From: Histomonas meleagridis
Lineage: Eukaryota; Parabasalia; Tritrichomonadida; Dientamoebidae
NCBI GenBank assembly: GCA_020186115.1
Contig: WSYJ01000183.1
Span: forward strand, 62,001 to 126,000
Length of the DNA stretch: 64,000 nucleotides
Direction of reading: 5' to 3'
Shown here: one piece after another, positions 37,197 through 48,700 of the stretch
Layout of the letters: each line of letters begins with the position of its first letter
Numbering within the stretch: the first letter of the stretch is position 1
The notes under the pieces: generated by a model
What the model was told of the DNA's origin: nothing
Databases searched by the model: none
What the model saw: only the letters and a program-made list of their open reading frames with translations
Position numbers and translations under genes: made by a program

Positions 37197-40103
37197 ATGA
37201 ATGTTAATTTGGTAATAATATTTATAATACAAACATATGAATTATTCAATAATACAGAGAAAATACTTACAATAACAACAGAAAATGAATTTACAAATGA
37301 ATATAAGAATGATGCATTGCATGTAATAATAGAAAATAGTATCACAAAAATACCACAATATGCTTTTTATAAATGGCTTAATCTGATTTCAGTAGAAATA
37401 GGGAATTCAGTTACTTTAATCGAGAGTTTTGCATTTAATCAATGTGAAATGCTATCAAAAGTTACTTTTGGTGAAAATATTACTGAAATTGGTGAATGTG
37501 CTTTTACTTGGTGCTATTCTCTTCGAACAATTAAAATTCCAAATTTAGTTACTTCAATTAGTATTTGTTTATTCAAAGAATGTAAAAAATTAATAGAAGT
37601 TATTTTGAGTGAAAATATTATTACTATTGATGAGAATGCATTTGATTACTGTATTTCTCTTGAAAAAATTGAAATTCCAAACTTAGTTACTTCAATTAAT
37701 GATTATGCATTTAAAGAATGCTGTAAATTATCAAATATCACTTTCGGTGAGAATGTTATTACAATTGGAAGTTATGCATTTTTTTGGTGTATTTCTCTTG
37801 AAGTATTTGAAATTCCAAGATTAGTTACTTCAATTAGTAAAGGATTATTCAATGGATGTTCTATGTTATCGGAAATTTATTCCGGAGCAAATATTACTGA
37901 AATTGGAAGTTATGCATTTTTTTGGTGTATTTCTCTTGAAGTATTTGAAATTCCAAGATTAGTTACTTCAATTAATCAAAATGTGTTTGAAAGATGTTCG
38001 AAATTATCAGAAATTACTCTAAATAATAAGATTACAACAATTGGAAACAAAGCTTTTTATTATTGCATTTCCCTTGGGTGTGTTAATATCCCTGATTCAG
38101 TCACTCTAATTGATGAAGCAGCATTTCTTAAATGTGAAAATTTATCACAAATTACTTTTGGTATGAACGTAATTACGATTGGTGGGCATGCATTTGGTTG
38201 GTGTGTTTCTCTTACAAAAATTGAAATTCCAAATTTGGTTACATTAATTAATGAATCAGCATTTGAAAGTTGCTCTATGTTATCAGATATTATTCTTGGT
38301 GATAATATTAAAACAATAGGAAAACATGCATTTTCTTATTGTGTTTCTCTTGAAAGAATTAAAATCCCAAATTCAGTTACATCTATTGATAAAGCAGTGT
38401 TTGCAGGATGTTCCAATTTGTTAGAAGTTATTCTCAGTGAAGTTATCACATTAATTTTTAATTATGAATTTTATCAATGTTTTTCTTTGAAAACTATTAA
38501 AATTCCTAAATCAGTAACTATAATTGGTGAAGGTGCTTTTGAAGAATGTTCTGATTTATTAGATGTTAATCTTGACGAAAATATTATTTCAATTAATAAG
38601 TTCGCTTTTACTCTTTGTATTTCTCTTAAGAATATTAAAATTCCAAATTCTTTAACCATAATTAATGAAGCTGTTTTTAAAGAATGTTCTAGTTTATCAG
38701 AAGTAATTATTGGAGAAAATATTAATATAATTGGAAAGTTTGCGTTTACTCTATGCATTTCTCTTAAGAATATTAGAATTCCAAATTCAGTAAATAAAAT
38801 CGAAAGAGGCGCTTTTATGAAATGTTATAATTTAAAAGAGGTTATAATCGATGAAAATGTGGTTATAATAGAAAAATATGCATTTGATCAATGCACTTCT
38901 CTTGTTTGTATTTATTATTTTGGACAAACAGAACCAGAAATTAATGAATTAGCATTTAGTGGTGTAATAGCACAATATGTAATGACATTATATTCATATA
39001 ATTCAACAAAATTCGGATCATTAAATGTATCTGTTGGAAGAATTATAGACGATTGCTTTCCACAGCCAATAACGTCAAATATACAATCAAAGACATTTGC
39101 ACTCCCAAATAATGTTTCTCAATCAAATCCATCAGCAAAACCAAATAATTCAACGAAATCAAATCCATCAGCAAAATCAAACACACTGGCAAAAACAAGT
39201 CAAACATCTCATACAAATCCATCAGCAAAATCAAATAATTCAACGAAATCAAATCCATCAGCAAAAACAAGTCAAACATCTCATACAAATCCATCAGGAA
39301 AATCAAATAATTCAACGAAATCAAACACACCGGCAAAAACAAGTCAAACATCTCATACAAATCCATCAGCAAAAACAAGTCAAGCATCTCATACAAATCC
39401 ATCAGGAAAATCAAATAATTCAACGAAATCAAACACACCGGCAAAAACAAGTCAAACATCTCATACAAATCCATCAGCAAAAACAAGTCAAACATCTCAT
39501 ATAAATCCATCAGGAAAATCAAATAATTCAACGAAATCAAACACACCGGCAAAAACAAGTCAAACATCTCATATAAATCCATCAGGAAAATCAAATAATT
39601 CAACGAAATCAAACACACCGGCAAAAACAAGTCAAACATCTCATACAAATCCATCAGCAAAAACAAGTCAAACATCTCATACAAATCCATCAGGAAAATC
39701 AAATAATTCAACGAAATCAAATCCATCAGCAAAAACAAGTCAAACATCTCATACAAATCCATCAGGAAAAACAAGTCAAACATCTCATACAAATCCATCA
39801 GCAAAATCAAATAATTCAACGAAATCAAATCCATCAGCAAAAACAAGTCAAACATCTCATACAAATCCATCAACAAAATCAAATAATACATCGCAATCAA
39901 ATAAATGTATAAAATCTAATGTATCTCATCCAAATAAATTTACACCAAAAGTACCCACAAAATCAAACTCTAATTCATCAAACGCAACAAAGATTATTAT
40001 TTGTATCTCTGCACCTGTTATAACTATAATTTTTCTAATAATTCCTTTAATAATTACAAAATTTCGCTTACGAAGAAATCAAAGTATCTTAGAAGAATAT
40101 TAA
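37197..40103 (+). CDS. BspA-like leucine-rich repeat surface protein (intact)
   Basis: 968 residues from the ATG at 37197 (five codons after a TTG that I do not accept). A hydrophobic N-terminus (VNLVIIFIIQTYELF) may act as signal peptide. Residues about 45-600 are TpLRR/LRR_5 repeats with a 23-residue half-period, for example LEKIEIPNLVTSINDYAFKE and CCKLSNITFGENVITIGSYA. The end piece FGQTEPEINELAFSG and KFGSLNVSVGRIIDD precedes a Ser/Thr/Asn/Lys-rich stalk (about 640-900). A transmembrane helix (KIIICISAPVITIIFLIIPL) and a short basic cytoplasmic tail (KFRLRRNQSILEEY) end the protein. This is the standard layout of trichomonad BspA surface proteins, thought to mediate adhesion. It ends 13 bases before the convergent gene. 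Confidence 0.88.
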   Translation: MNVNLVIIFIIQTYELFNNTEKILTITTENEFTNEYKNDALHVIIENSITKIPQYAFYKWLNLISVEIGNSVTLIESFAFNQCEMLSKVTFGENITEIGECAFTWCYSLRTIKIPNLVTSISICLFKECKKLIEVILSENIITIDENAFDYCISLEKIEIPNLVTSINDYAFKECCKLSNITFGENVITIGSYAFFWCISLEVFEIPRLVTSISKGLFNGCSMLSEIYSGANITEIGSYAFFWCISLEVFEIPRLVTSINQNVFERCSKLSEITLNNKITTIGNKAFYYCISLGCVNIPDSVTLIDEAAFLKCENLSQITFGMNVITIGGHAFGWCVSLTKIEIPNLVTLINESAFESCSMLSDIILGDNIKTIGKHAFSYCVSLERIKIPNSVTSIDKAVFAGCSNLLEVILSEVITLIFNYEFYQCFSLKTIKIPKSVTIIGEGAFEECSDLLDVNLDENIISINKFAFTLCISLKNIKIPNSLTIINEAVFKECSSLSEVIIGENINIIGKFAFTLCISLKNIRIPNSVNKIERGAFMKCYNLKEVIIDENVVIIEKYAFDQCTSLVCIYYFGQTEPEINELAFSGVIAQYVMTLYSYNSTKFGSLNVSVGRIIDDCFPQPITSNIQSKTFALPNNVSQSNPSAKPNNSTKSNPSAKSNTLAKTSQTSHTNPSAKSNNSTKSNPSAKTSQTSHTNPSGKSNNSTKSNTPAKTSQTSHTNPSAKTSQASHTNPSGKSNNSTKSNTPAKTSQTSHTNPSAKTSQTSHINPSGKSNNSTKSNTPAKTSQTSHINPSGKSNNSTKSNTPAKTSQTSHTNPSAKTSQTSHTNPSGKSNNSTKSNPSAKTSQTSHTNPSGKTSQTSHTNPSAKSNNSTKSNPSAKTSQTSHTNPSTKSNNTSQSNKCIKSNVSHPNKFTPKVPTKSNSNSSNATKIIICISAPVITIIFLIIPLIITKFRLRRNQSILEEY
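39118..39900 (+). repeat. Tandem repeat of the BspA stalk (NPSAKTSQTSHT / SNNSTKSN modules)
   Basis: Two alternating modules: a 36-base unit coding NPS(A/G)KTSQTSHT and a unit coding SNNSTKSN(P/T). The copies are almost identical, so the array is young. Because no unit contains a stop in several frames, long shadow frames run on both strands; they are not genes. Confidence 0.9.
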
Positions 40104-40116
40104 TAAAAATATTTAT

Positions 40117-43100
40117 TTACATTTTATTTTCTTTTTGTAATTTCTTACAATATTTAATGATTTTCATATTTCGCTTAATTTTCGCATCTTTTAATGATTG
40201 CTCAATTTCATTTTCAAGTCCATTATTTAATGCCAATAGCATTGCTTCTTCATCCAAATTAATCCATTTCAACATTTTATAATTCGTTTTGGATTCATTT
40301 ATATTAATCAACAAATTTTTTAATATTTTTTGATTTTCCGAATTTTGTGTTAAGATCAATGAAAGCGCTTCAATTAAATTATTCGCATTTTCAGTTTCAA
40401 GTTTTGGAATCACATTTAACAAAAATTTTCCAAAATCGTAACTTAATGATTGGCCGAAATATGCCGCGGCTTCAATCATTACGTCGTCGACGTTTACGTT
40501 TAAAATTCGAATTAGATCGAATCCATTTTTATAATCGCCGTTCACAAATAATTTCGAAATTCTTTTTACTAAATTTACATTCGGATCGAACAATGAAATT
40601 TCGAATCCGATTTTTTGTTGATAAGTATAAACCAAACATAAGTCATCCAAATCTTTACGATGACCTTTTGGTATTATATTTATCGGTAACAAATATTTCG
40701 TATCACTATTTTTTATTAATTTTAATGATGATATTAATGTTTGTTTTAATCCGATTATGAAATCGAAAAGTTTTTCTTTACTTTGATTCCTTAATTCGGA
40801 ATTAGGAAATATAAAAATCGTTTGTTTTAATGGATTATCAATACAATAAATTACTAAAAGTAATATGAAATAAATACAATTATTATTATTTAATATATTT
40901 AATAATAAATGTAATGAATCATTAGTTAATATATTAAATAATTTAAAGATTTTCGATTTAGATAAATATTTTGTTGTAACTTTTATTAATTCATTTTCAT
41001 CATTAATTTGTAATGTTAAATTTTTATTATTAGAAATGTTTTTAGGTGTTAATGAAAATGATAATGTTTCAGTTATCGATGTATCAATATCATTTTGAAC
41101 TCTTAAGAAACTCGAATTAATATCAAAAAAGATAAAATCAGGTGGAACATAATTCACAAATTCAATGAAATTCGAATTAAAATTATTTTTATAAAAACTT
41201 AATATGTTATCATCATAATCAAATGAATACAAATTTTTCGAATTTTTATTATTTTTATTTTCTATTTTAAGCTCAAATGGAATATTTATATTAAATTTCA
41301 ATGTTTTCTCATTATTCGTTTTATTACAATTAAAAATACCAAAAAAGTTATAACAATTTTCAATTTTTAATTTCGTTGTATCAGAAATATGAATATTATT
41401 TTGTTCTAATAAATTAATTACATTTTTTTGATCATATAATTCCGAAATATCTCTTAACTCTTGAATGTTATTACCCGAATAAATAATTTTATTTTTATGA
41501 TATAACAAATTATGTGTAAATTCATTTAATATTTTATATATTAATGAATTCGATGCAAATTTTTTCATTTTCGTTAAGTAATGAAGAATTTGTATTTCTT
41601 TTTCTTCCGAATCAATTATAAATTTCGATAAAATTTCTTCAATTAATTTATTCTCATTATTCGAATATGAAATTAATTTTAATGATTTTGGTAAATTTTT
41701 AATAATTGCAAATGTTAAATCTAAATCATTTATTAGTTTTGATAATGAATACCCACAATCATATGAATAATTTATTCCAATGTCAATTATCATTTCAGAT
41801 AATATTTCATTATTTATATTCGAAAAATTATTTTTTATATGTTTTAATACAAAACTTTTTTCTTCTTCTTTATTACAAAATATATTTGAATTTCGTATAA
41901 ATATTAAAATTTTACAAAAGTTTTGTATCAATTTAATTATATCTTTACCAATAATATGATTTTGTAAATGATATATCGAAAGTAAATGAAATTTCTCAGG
42001 AAAATTAAAGACAAAATCAAAATTAGGAATTAATTTCATTAAATAACTCCATTGTTTACACACAATTTCTATTTCATTTTTATTATTAGTTATATTTATG
42101 TTTTTAAGTTCAGTTAATTTTTGTGATAAAGGTATTAACGCTAAACTATTAATTGGTAAAAATGAAATATATGTTTCAATGAATTCGATACACCAATTTA
42201 TAGGGAAATTATGAATTATCATTAATATTTCACTATAATATGGTTCTAAATCATATGAATATATTATATCATCAAGAATTCTCATTGAAGTTTCTTGATT
42301 TTTCGTTTGTTTAATGTTTTCTATTATATTTTCTATTGTTTTATTTTGATTTTCTTGAAAATTATTTTCTAAATAACGTTTTACTATTTTAAAATTATTC
42401 AAATTATTTATTTCTTTTATTATTTCATTATTAGAAATTCGATTTATTGAATATGGAATTGTTATTAATGGTTTCTCTTGAAGCATTTTATGTATTAACA
42501 AATTTTTTATTGATTTTTTAGAACTAAAAATAAATTTTATTATGTCAATTTTAGTTTCATTAAATAAATATTCGACTTCTTGTATCGAATTTGATGAATT
42601 TATTATATCAAAAATTCGATTTTCAGGTGAAACTTTTAATGTTTCTTCAGTTGTAATAATTTGATATAACAAATTACAATATGATTTTAATTGTTTATTA
42701 GGAAAATTATATTTTATAATTTTCGAAATTCGTTTCTTCAATTCTATAATTGATTTAAATTGATTCAAATTGATGTTTTTCGGATATTTTTGTTTTTGAT
42801 ATAATATTTTTTGTATATAATTTTTATATTTTTCCGAATTTTCGATTTTGTTTACTAAAAATAAAAAGTTTCGATTTGATGAACATAAATCCAAAATGAA
42901 AATTTCTTTTTGTTCATTATCATAATCATTTAAATATGTATTAATAAATGAAATAATTTCATCATTAATAATGTTTTCAATTTGATTTCCAAATTTCTCT
43001 AAAATATTTAATGAAAAAAGTTTCGATAATATGAAATTCGGAGGATTTCCAAATATTTCAATAATTTTATTTATTTGTGAAATTGATTTTAATGATTTTG

Positions 43101-44433
43101 TATAATAATAATTTTGTGGTAACAAAACATTTTCAAATTTCGGCTCATTAAAAAGTAATTTTGCTATTTTAAACTTAAAAATTGCGTTTTTTAAATATTT
43201 ATTTAATTCGTTTGGTACAATTTCATTATTTTTATTAATTTTCTTTAATAATTTATAAGATGTATTAAAATCGAAATAAAAGTTATTATCATTTTTATTC
43301 TTAATAAATAATATCGAAAACAAATCAATGATTAAATTCGAAGGAATTAAATTAATATTTTTTTCTAAAATCAAATTTTTTATTATTATGAAATCTTGTA
43401 TAAAATTATAATCAATTTCCCAATTTTTCGTTGGGATAAATATAAATTCCGAATTACGTGGAAATGATTTTAATAATTCCGATGTAAATAATTCATCACC
43501 TAAAAGAAAAGGAATCGAATATTTTTGGATTTGTTCCCAATTATTCTTTCCATTTAAATCAAGTTTTTGTGATAACAATAAATAATTATGAATTTTAGAT
43601 ACTAAATCATTTGGTGGTAATGATTTAATCGCTTGAAGTAATTGTTCTAATGGTGTTGTTGTCGATATTTGTAATAGAAATGATAATAATTGTAAATCAG
43701 GAAATAATTTTAAGGTTAATGCAAAGTTTTTATTAATGAAAAATTCATGTGATCGAATAGTGGAATTAATTAATTGAATATAATAATCTTTCATTAAACT
43801 GTCAAAATGTGTAGATAATGTTTGCGCAGAATATATTTGATTACTTTTGAAATTATTTAAAAGACCTTCAAAAAAAGTAAATAAATTGACCTTCGTTGAA
43901 CATCGTTTTTCAAATATATACTCTAATATATCATCAAACGAATATTTGATATGTGGATAAAGTGAAATGGTTTGAGAAATAAAGGATATTGGAATCCCTG
44001 GATTATTTGTACATGCTATGATGAAAGTTAGTGCCTCAGAATATGTAAAAGATTTTAAAACATTAATAAATTCATAGGGAAATGTTTCTTGTAAATTTAA
44101 AATTCGATCTGAATATGAATGAGCATATGAAATTAGTTGCTCATGATTTGATAAATCAGGATGAATATTGGAATAATCAAATGGAACTGGAGGATTAATT
44201 TGTGTATTAAGAATAGAGTTAATATAACATTCTACACCCCATTTGAAAAGTATTTTGTTCGTTTCTTTAATTGGATCTGTAATTGAAAGTGATTGAAAAA
44301 TGGATAATGTTGAAACTAAATCTTTGTTATCTGATTTGAATAACATCGAATTTTGGAATTGGCTCAGTGAGAGTTCTCTAATGAATTCAATGGGAATTTG
44401 TCTTTTTATATTAGGAAATAGAGTTGAATCCAT
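40117..44433 (-). CDS. Large helical protein with spastizin (ZFYVE26)-like C-terminus
   Basis: 1438 residues, Asn/Ile/Lys-rich and almost wholly helical. The last about 200 residues match the order of the ZFYVE26 C-terminal region: TYQQKIGFEISLFDPNVNLV, VKRISKLFVNGDYKNGFDLI, RILNVNVDDVMIEAAAYFGQ, then NLIEALSLILTQN and a final MLLALNNGLENEIEQSLKDA. Human ZFYVE26 with spatacsin and AP-5 acts in lysosome reformation and endosomal traffic. The FYVE zinc finger is not visible here (no paired CxxC), as in several protist versions. The N-terminal 1000 residues show only weak helical-repeat character. Function is therefore inferred from the C-terminus alone. Tail-to-tail with the BspA-like gene. Confidence 0.5.
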   Translation of the reverse strand: MDSTLFPNIKRQIPIEFIRELSLSQFQNSMLFKSDNKDLVSTLSIFQSLSITDPIKETNKILFKWGVECYINSILNTQINPPVPFDYSNIHPDLSNHEQLISYAHSYSDRILNLQETFPYEFINVLKSFTYSEALTFIIACTNNPGIPISFISQTISLYPHIKYSFDDILEYIFEKRCSTKVNLFTFFEGLLNNFKSNQIYSAQTLSTHFDSLMKDYYIQLINSTIRSHEFFINKNFALTLKLFPDLQLLSFLLQISTTTPLEQLLQAIKSLPPNDLVSKIHNYLLLSQKLDLNGKNNWEQIQKYSIPFLLGDELFTSELLKSFPRNSEFIFIPTKNWEIDYNFIQDFIIIKNLILEKNINLIPSNLIIDLFSILFIKNKNDNNFYFDFNTSYKLLKKINKNNEIVPNELNKYLKNAIFKFKIAKLLFNEPKFENVLLPQNYYYTKSLKSISQINKIIEIFGNPPNFILSKLFSLNILEKFGNQIENIINDEIISFINTYLNDYDNEQKEIFILDLCSSNRNFLFLVNKIENSEKYKNYIQKILYQKQKYPKNINLNQFKSIIELKKRISKIIKYNFPNKQLKSYCNLLYQIITTEETLKVSPENRIFDIINSSNSIQEVEYLFNETKIDIIKFIFSSKKSIKNLLIHKMLQEKPLITIPYSINRISNNEIIKEINNLNNFKIVKRYLENNFQENQNKTIENIIENIKQTKNQETSMRILDDIIYSYDLEPYYSEILMIIHNFPINWCIEFIETYISFLPINSLALIPLSQKLTELKNINITNNKNEIEIVCKQWSYLMKLIPNFDFVFNFPEKFHLLSIYHLQNHIIGKDIIKLIQNFCKILIFIRNSNIFCNKEEEKSFVLKHIKNNFSNINNEILSEMIIDIGINYSYDCGYSLSKLINDLDLTFAIIKNLPKSLKLISYSNNENKLIEEILSKFIIDSEEKEIQILHYLTKMKKFASNSLIYKILNEFTHNLLYHKNKIIYSGNNIQELRDISELYDQKNVINLLEQNNIHISDTTKLKIENCYNFFGIFNCNKTNNEKTLKFNINIPFELKIENKNNKNSKNLYSFDYDDNILSFYKNNFNSNFIEFVNYVPPDFIFFDINSSFLRVQNDIDTSITETLSFSLTPKNISNNKNLTLQINDENELIKVTTKYLSKSKIFKLFNILTNDSLHLLLNILNNNNCIYFILLLVIYCIDNPLKQTIFIFPNSELRNQSKEKLFDFIIGLKQTLISSLKLIKNSDTKYLLPINIIPKGHRKDLDDLCLVYTYQQKIGFEISLFDPNVNLVKRISKLFVNGDYKNGFDLIRILNVNVDDVMIEAAAYFGQSLSYDFGKFLLNVIPKLETENANNLIEALSLILTQNSENQKILKNLLININESKTNYKMLKWINLDEEAMLLALNNGLENEIEQSLKDAKIKRNMKIIKYCKKLQKENKM

Positions 44434-44756
44434 TTCCTTCGTATTCTATCGTAATTATCTATAATACATTTACTCATACATTGAAAACCTTTCTCTTAGA
44501 TTAGCAGCACTTTTCGATCTGTTTTAAAGTGAAACCGATACTGCTGATTTTTTTCACATGTATTAGACTTAATAATTCAAATTAGAACAATAAATTAAAA
44601 CATAAAATAAAGACAATTTTTAAAGTAGAAAATTCATATTGATTATTAATTAGATTATCAATAACAAAATTTTGGTGTAATGCAATGATGACATACACTT
44701 AAGAAGAATGAGTATTAAACAAACAATTCATAGATCAATTTAAAAGAAATTGTTTA
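44434..44756. other. Intergenic, 323 bp
   Basis: Promoter of the spastizin-like gene and 3' flank of the kinase-GTPase gene. AT-rich, nothing else seen. Confidence 0.5.
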
Positions 44757-47700
44757 CTAACTTTTCAAAAAACTTTTGAAATCCTCTTCGTCTTGCTTTG
44801 TAATAGCTAGTTTTGGATCTTGAAAAATACATCTAGCTGCATATCTTATTGATGCAACACACCTTGGACCATATCTATCAAAGTCAGTGTCAGCTGCATG
44901 AATTGGTAGGTAGCGATTTAAATCTGATTTTAACATAGAATGTAACCACATTTCCAACTTGAAAGTATACCTTACAACTTTCCATTCTGAAAAGTAATCA
45001 TTTGATAAAATTAAAACATAAGTAAACTTACTTGATTTTAATTGTAATTTTTCTTTTTCTTTTATTGAAGTAATATATCCTATATTATATCTTTCATTTA
45101 TTGCCTTTTCTATCGAGTTGAGTTCATTTTGACTAATATTTCTTACATACAAAACATTAACCGTATACCCACTTAATGTTGTTGATCTTCTTTTATTATA
45201 TCTTTCGAATCTTCGTAAGTTATTTCTAATATTAATATTCTTATACAATAAAAACTTTGAGTTACTGCTTGAAAATTGAACGCCAAATATTGCTTGGAAT
45301 AAGTACATGGAATTATGATTTGGTTGTTCAAAGAATACATACGAAACTTGATAATTAGAAATAGATGAAATATTCGAAAGACTTAATATTTCAACATTGT
45401 AAAGATCTCTAAAATAAATTTTAGGATATAAAGTTGTTATTAAATTGCTTTCAATTTGATTTGCTTTTTTCAAATGATTATTAATTTTATTATTATAAAT
45501 AATTCGTGGAATTGAAAATGCTAATCCAATTAATGGAACAAATGATAATATAGTAACAGCAGTGCCTGAAGCACCTTCATATAACCATTTCATGCCATTA
45601 AGTTCTTTTCCTTCCTGCATAAATTCTGTCCAGTTTTTATCGTTAGCTTTTATATATGATAATAAATCATGAAGAATTTCATTAGAATATTGCTGAAAGT
45701 CTAAAAATGAAATATCTTCATTGCCAAGAATATATGGTAATACATAACGTGTAGTCATAATAAATATTGTATTTATAGTTTGATGAATTGATTCTACATT
45801 ATAATCATTAAAAAAAGATTTCATTAGAAGTAATGAAATATATTGATTAAGAGTTAAACTACATGCACAACACAATTTAAGTGAGCGATTAAGATTATTC
45901 GGAATCCTTTCATTCTGAAAATTAAGGATTTTATTCCGTACTTCAATATAAAATTCATCAAACAATGAAATAATTCCATATCTAAGAAAATTAAAACATT
46001 CATTTACATTCATTTGATTTGTTGTTGCTGTTAAAATAAAATATAATGATTGATAAACAGTGTTAACATAAACGTTGAAATTATTTCGATAATCTCCAAG
46101 TGGAAGTGGATGAAGAGAATTTGGTGCATAATATTCTTTAGCTATTTGATGTTGTTCCCACCATACACTTTGAAATCCCTTTATATTCTCCAAATATTCA
46201 TCTGGATCGCTATTATTTAATACAATGTTCAAGTCTGCTTTATATTTCTTTACAAGAAAATATACTTTTGATAATGGTAGAGATGATGAAAGTTGAGCAC
46301 GTCGAATAGTTGTTAAAACAGTTTTCATACTATCAACACTATCATTAAAATCAGAAATTGTCAAACAAACAGTAGAAACCGATGTAAATAATGCATTTGT
46401 TTTATCAAGAACATTTTTAAGTTGCATTTCATATTGTTCATCTCCAATTCCTTGAGAATCAATAAAAAATATTGCAGTTTCCTTATTGATTTTAGATTTT
46501 GTAATAAGAGAATTACATTTGCCAATAAGTTCACCATATACCGGTTCATCATCTTTTTCAATAGAAGCTATTCTATTAATTAAATCAGATCTAAGATATG
46601 GTCCATCAATCAATAATCCTTGTGTTTGACTTGCCGTTCCTTGTCCAGCATAATATGCAGAATTCCCTGTTAGTGTCTGTAAATACGTAGATTTTCCAGT
46701 TTGATATTTACCATATAACATTACGACCACAACTGGTCTATTACCTGCTCTTTTAAGAATTTCTTCTAATTTATCGACTTTTACAATTTCTTTTTTCCAT
46801 TGATTTGGTTCATTTAATATTGGTTCTGGAATCAAAAAATTTATCATAGGACAGCGATCATTAGAAATTATGTATTGCTTGTATGTATCAACTTCCGCTA
46901 CATTAATAGAAAGTGATTCATACTCTGATTTTATCTTTTTAAAAATTTTTTTGAAATTTGGTCTTTCCTTTGGATCTAGAGAAAGACATTTTTGAATTAA
47001 TTTAGCAAAAAACTTAATATTAGTTAGTTCAGGAAGAATGTTATTTTTCTTTTTTCTTATAATTTCAAAAGTACTAAGTCCGGTATAAGGCATTTTGCCA
47101 GTTAATATTTCGTTCATGAGTAAGCCAAAAGAATAAACATCAACTTCTTTTGTATAATTATTTCCTTCAAAAATTTCTGGAGCAATATAAACTAATGTTC
47201 CAATATGTGTTGACATTAACTCATTTTGTGGAACTGTTCTGGAAATATCAAAGTCAGTTATTATCGGTCGGTATTGACTATCCACCAAGATATTATCAAC
47301 TTTGAGATCACGATGACATATCTTTAATTTATGAAGGTATTCCATACCTGCTGCAATACCAAGTATTAGTATAACTTTATGTGTTAAGTTCCACTCATGT
47401 GGTGGTTTCTGAATTACATTTCTTAGAGAACCATGTTCTTGAAAAGGTGTAATTAAAAGCGAATCCTTGTAGTTACCAGTGTCGTAAAACCCAACAACTG
47501 TTTGAATACAAGGATGTGAGCACATGCATAAAAACTTATATTCATCTTTAAGAGAATTGTATGCACTTTAACTTTTGGCCTTTTTCATTGCTACATATTG
47601 TGATGTACTTTTGATAATACCTTTATCAATAACACCAAATCCGCCTTGACTAATTGCCTTTTTAACAATTTCAAAATTGTCTAGACTTCTTAGTTGATGC

Positions 47701-47819
47701 TTTTCCATTCTTACTCTAAGTTGCTGGGAAAATTTATTAGCTTTATTCATCTTCCTTAATGTAATAAAAATAATGAATGAAAAATGCCAAGCAATTATAT
47801 CTGGCATTTTTATATTCAT
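44757..47819 (-). pseudogene. Protein kinase fused to a guanylate-binding-type GTPase, one in-frame TAA
   Basis: One continuous frame of 1021 codons, interrupted only by a TAA at 47568-47570 (codon 84); the codons on both sides are in phase. Kinase part: Gly-loop SQGGFGVI (about 57-64), VAMK lysine (about 79), HRDLKVDN (about 169), DFD in place of DFG (about 189), IAPE and a full C-lobe. GTPase part from about codon 360: P-loop LYGKYQTGKS, TASQTQGL at the switch-I position, and DSQGIGD for DxxG, the pattern of GBP/atlastin large GTPases. A helical region follows with a hydrophobic segment (about 750; TILSFVPLIGLAFSIP), then an alpha/beta C-terminus. The 922 codons after the stop show no other lesion. 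It may be a fresh null allele, a readthrough gene or a sequence error. Confidence 0.75.
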
Positions 47820-48700
47820 GGTTTTTCAACGCTGATAATTCGATCAAATCAAATAGCCATGTTACAGACATTGTTGTTGAAGGAATAATTGTCAAAAATG
47901 AGTTGATTGAATAGATGATTGAATTGCTATATTGAATTTTTTTGGTGTTTCAATCAAACGTCAACATGAAATTTCATTCAAGAAGCTTCTTGTCAAAAAG
48001 TGGATAAAAACTATTTGAGTTGGAATCATAATGCATTAAACTTGATAAAATGTTTGCGTCATCCATATTACAACAATATTGTGTTTCACCAAAATTCAAT
48101 TAGGATCCGTTTTTCTCGTATCGGACAAAATGAACGGGTTAAATTTTCCAAATTTCTAACAAAATCAATATCTGTGTAATTTAACACAGGTAAACCTAAA
48201 CATCATCATTAAAAATGGTATATTAATATAATTATGATATTTTCTAATGTTATTCCATTCATCGTAACCATTTCTACTTTTCACAAATATAATATTTTAA
48301 TTCGCCTAGACCTTTTTTTAGATAAAAATATTCCTATGTCAGAAATTTTATTAAAATTTTGTACACTCTTGATGAAATCAATACCCAACCAATAACAAAA
48401 ACTTTTGTGAAAAAATTTCTAACACACTGTGGTGCTTGCACAAAAAATCCCATTAGCCTAGAAAAAACTGAACATTATTGCAATAATAATTAATTGAACA
48501 ATTTTTATGCATAATTACCGATCAGTGGGCATTTCCAGAATGCAGTGATCATAAATTCCATCTAATTTTAATAGATGAATAAACATCATTATATTTGCGC
48601 GTGATTTAACATTTTTGTGCTAAAACAAATGGGTTCAAGCATAATCAAAATCATAAAGAATGAATAAATACAAATTAATATAATTTAAGTTAATTGCTTT
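47820..48700. other. Intergenic, about 880 bp
   Basis: 5' flank of the kinase-GTPase and 3' flank of eL18. AT-rich, no further feature supported. Confidence 0.5.

Noticed and set aside
39043-39900. 285-codon minus-strand frame and a 135-codon shifted plus frame over the BspA stalk
   Set aside because: They exist only because the tandem repeat lacks stops in several frames. The real gene is the BspA frame.
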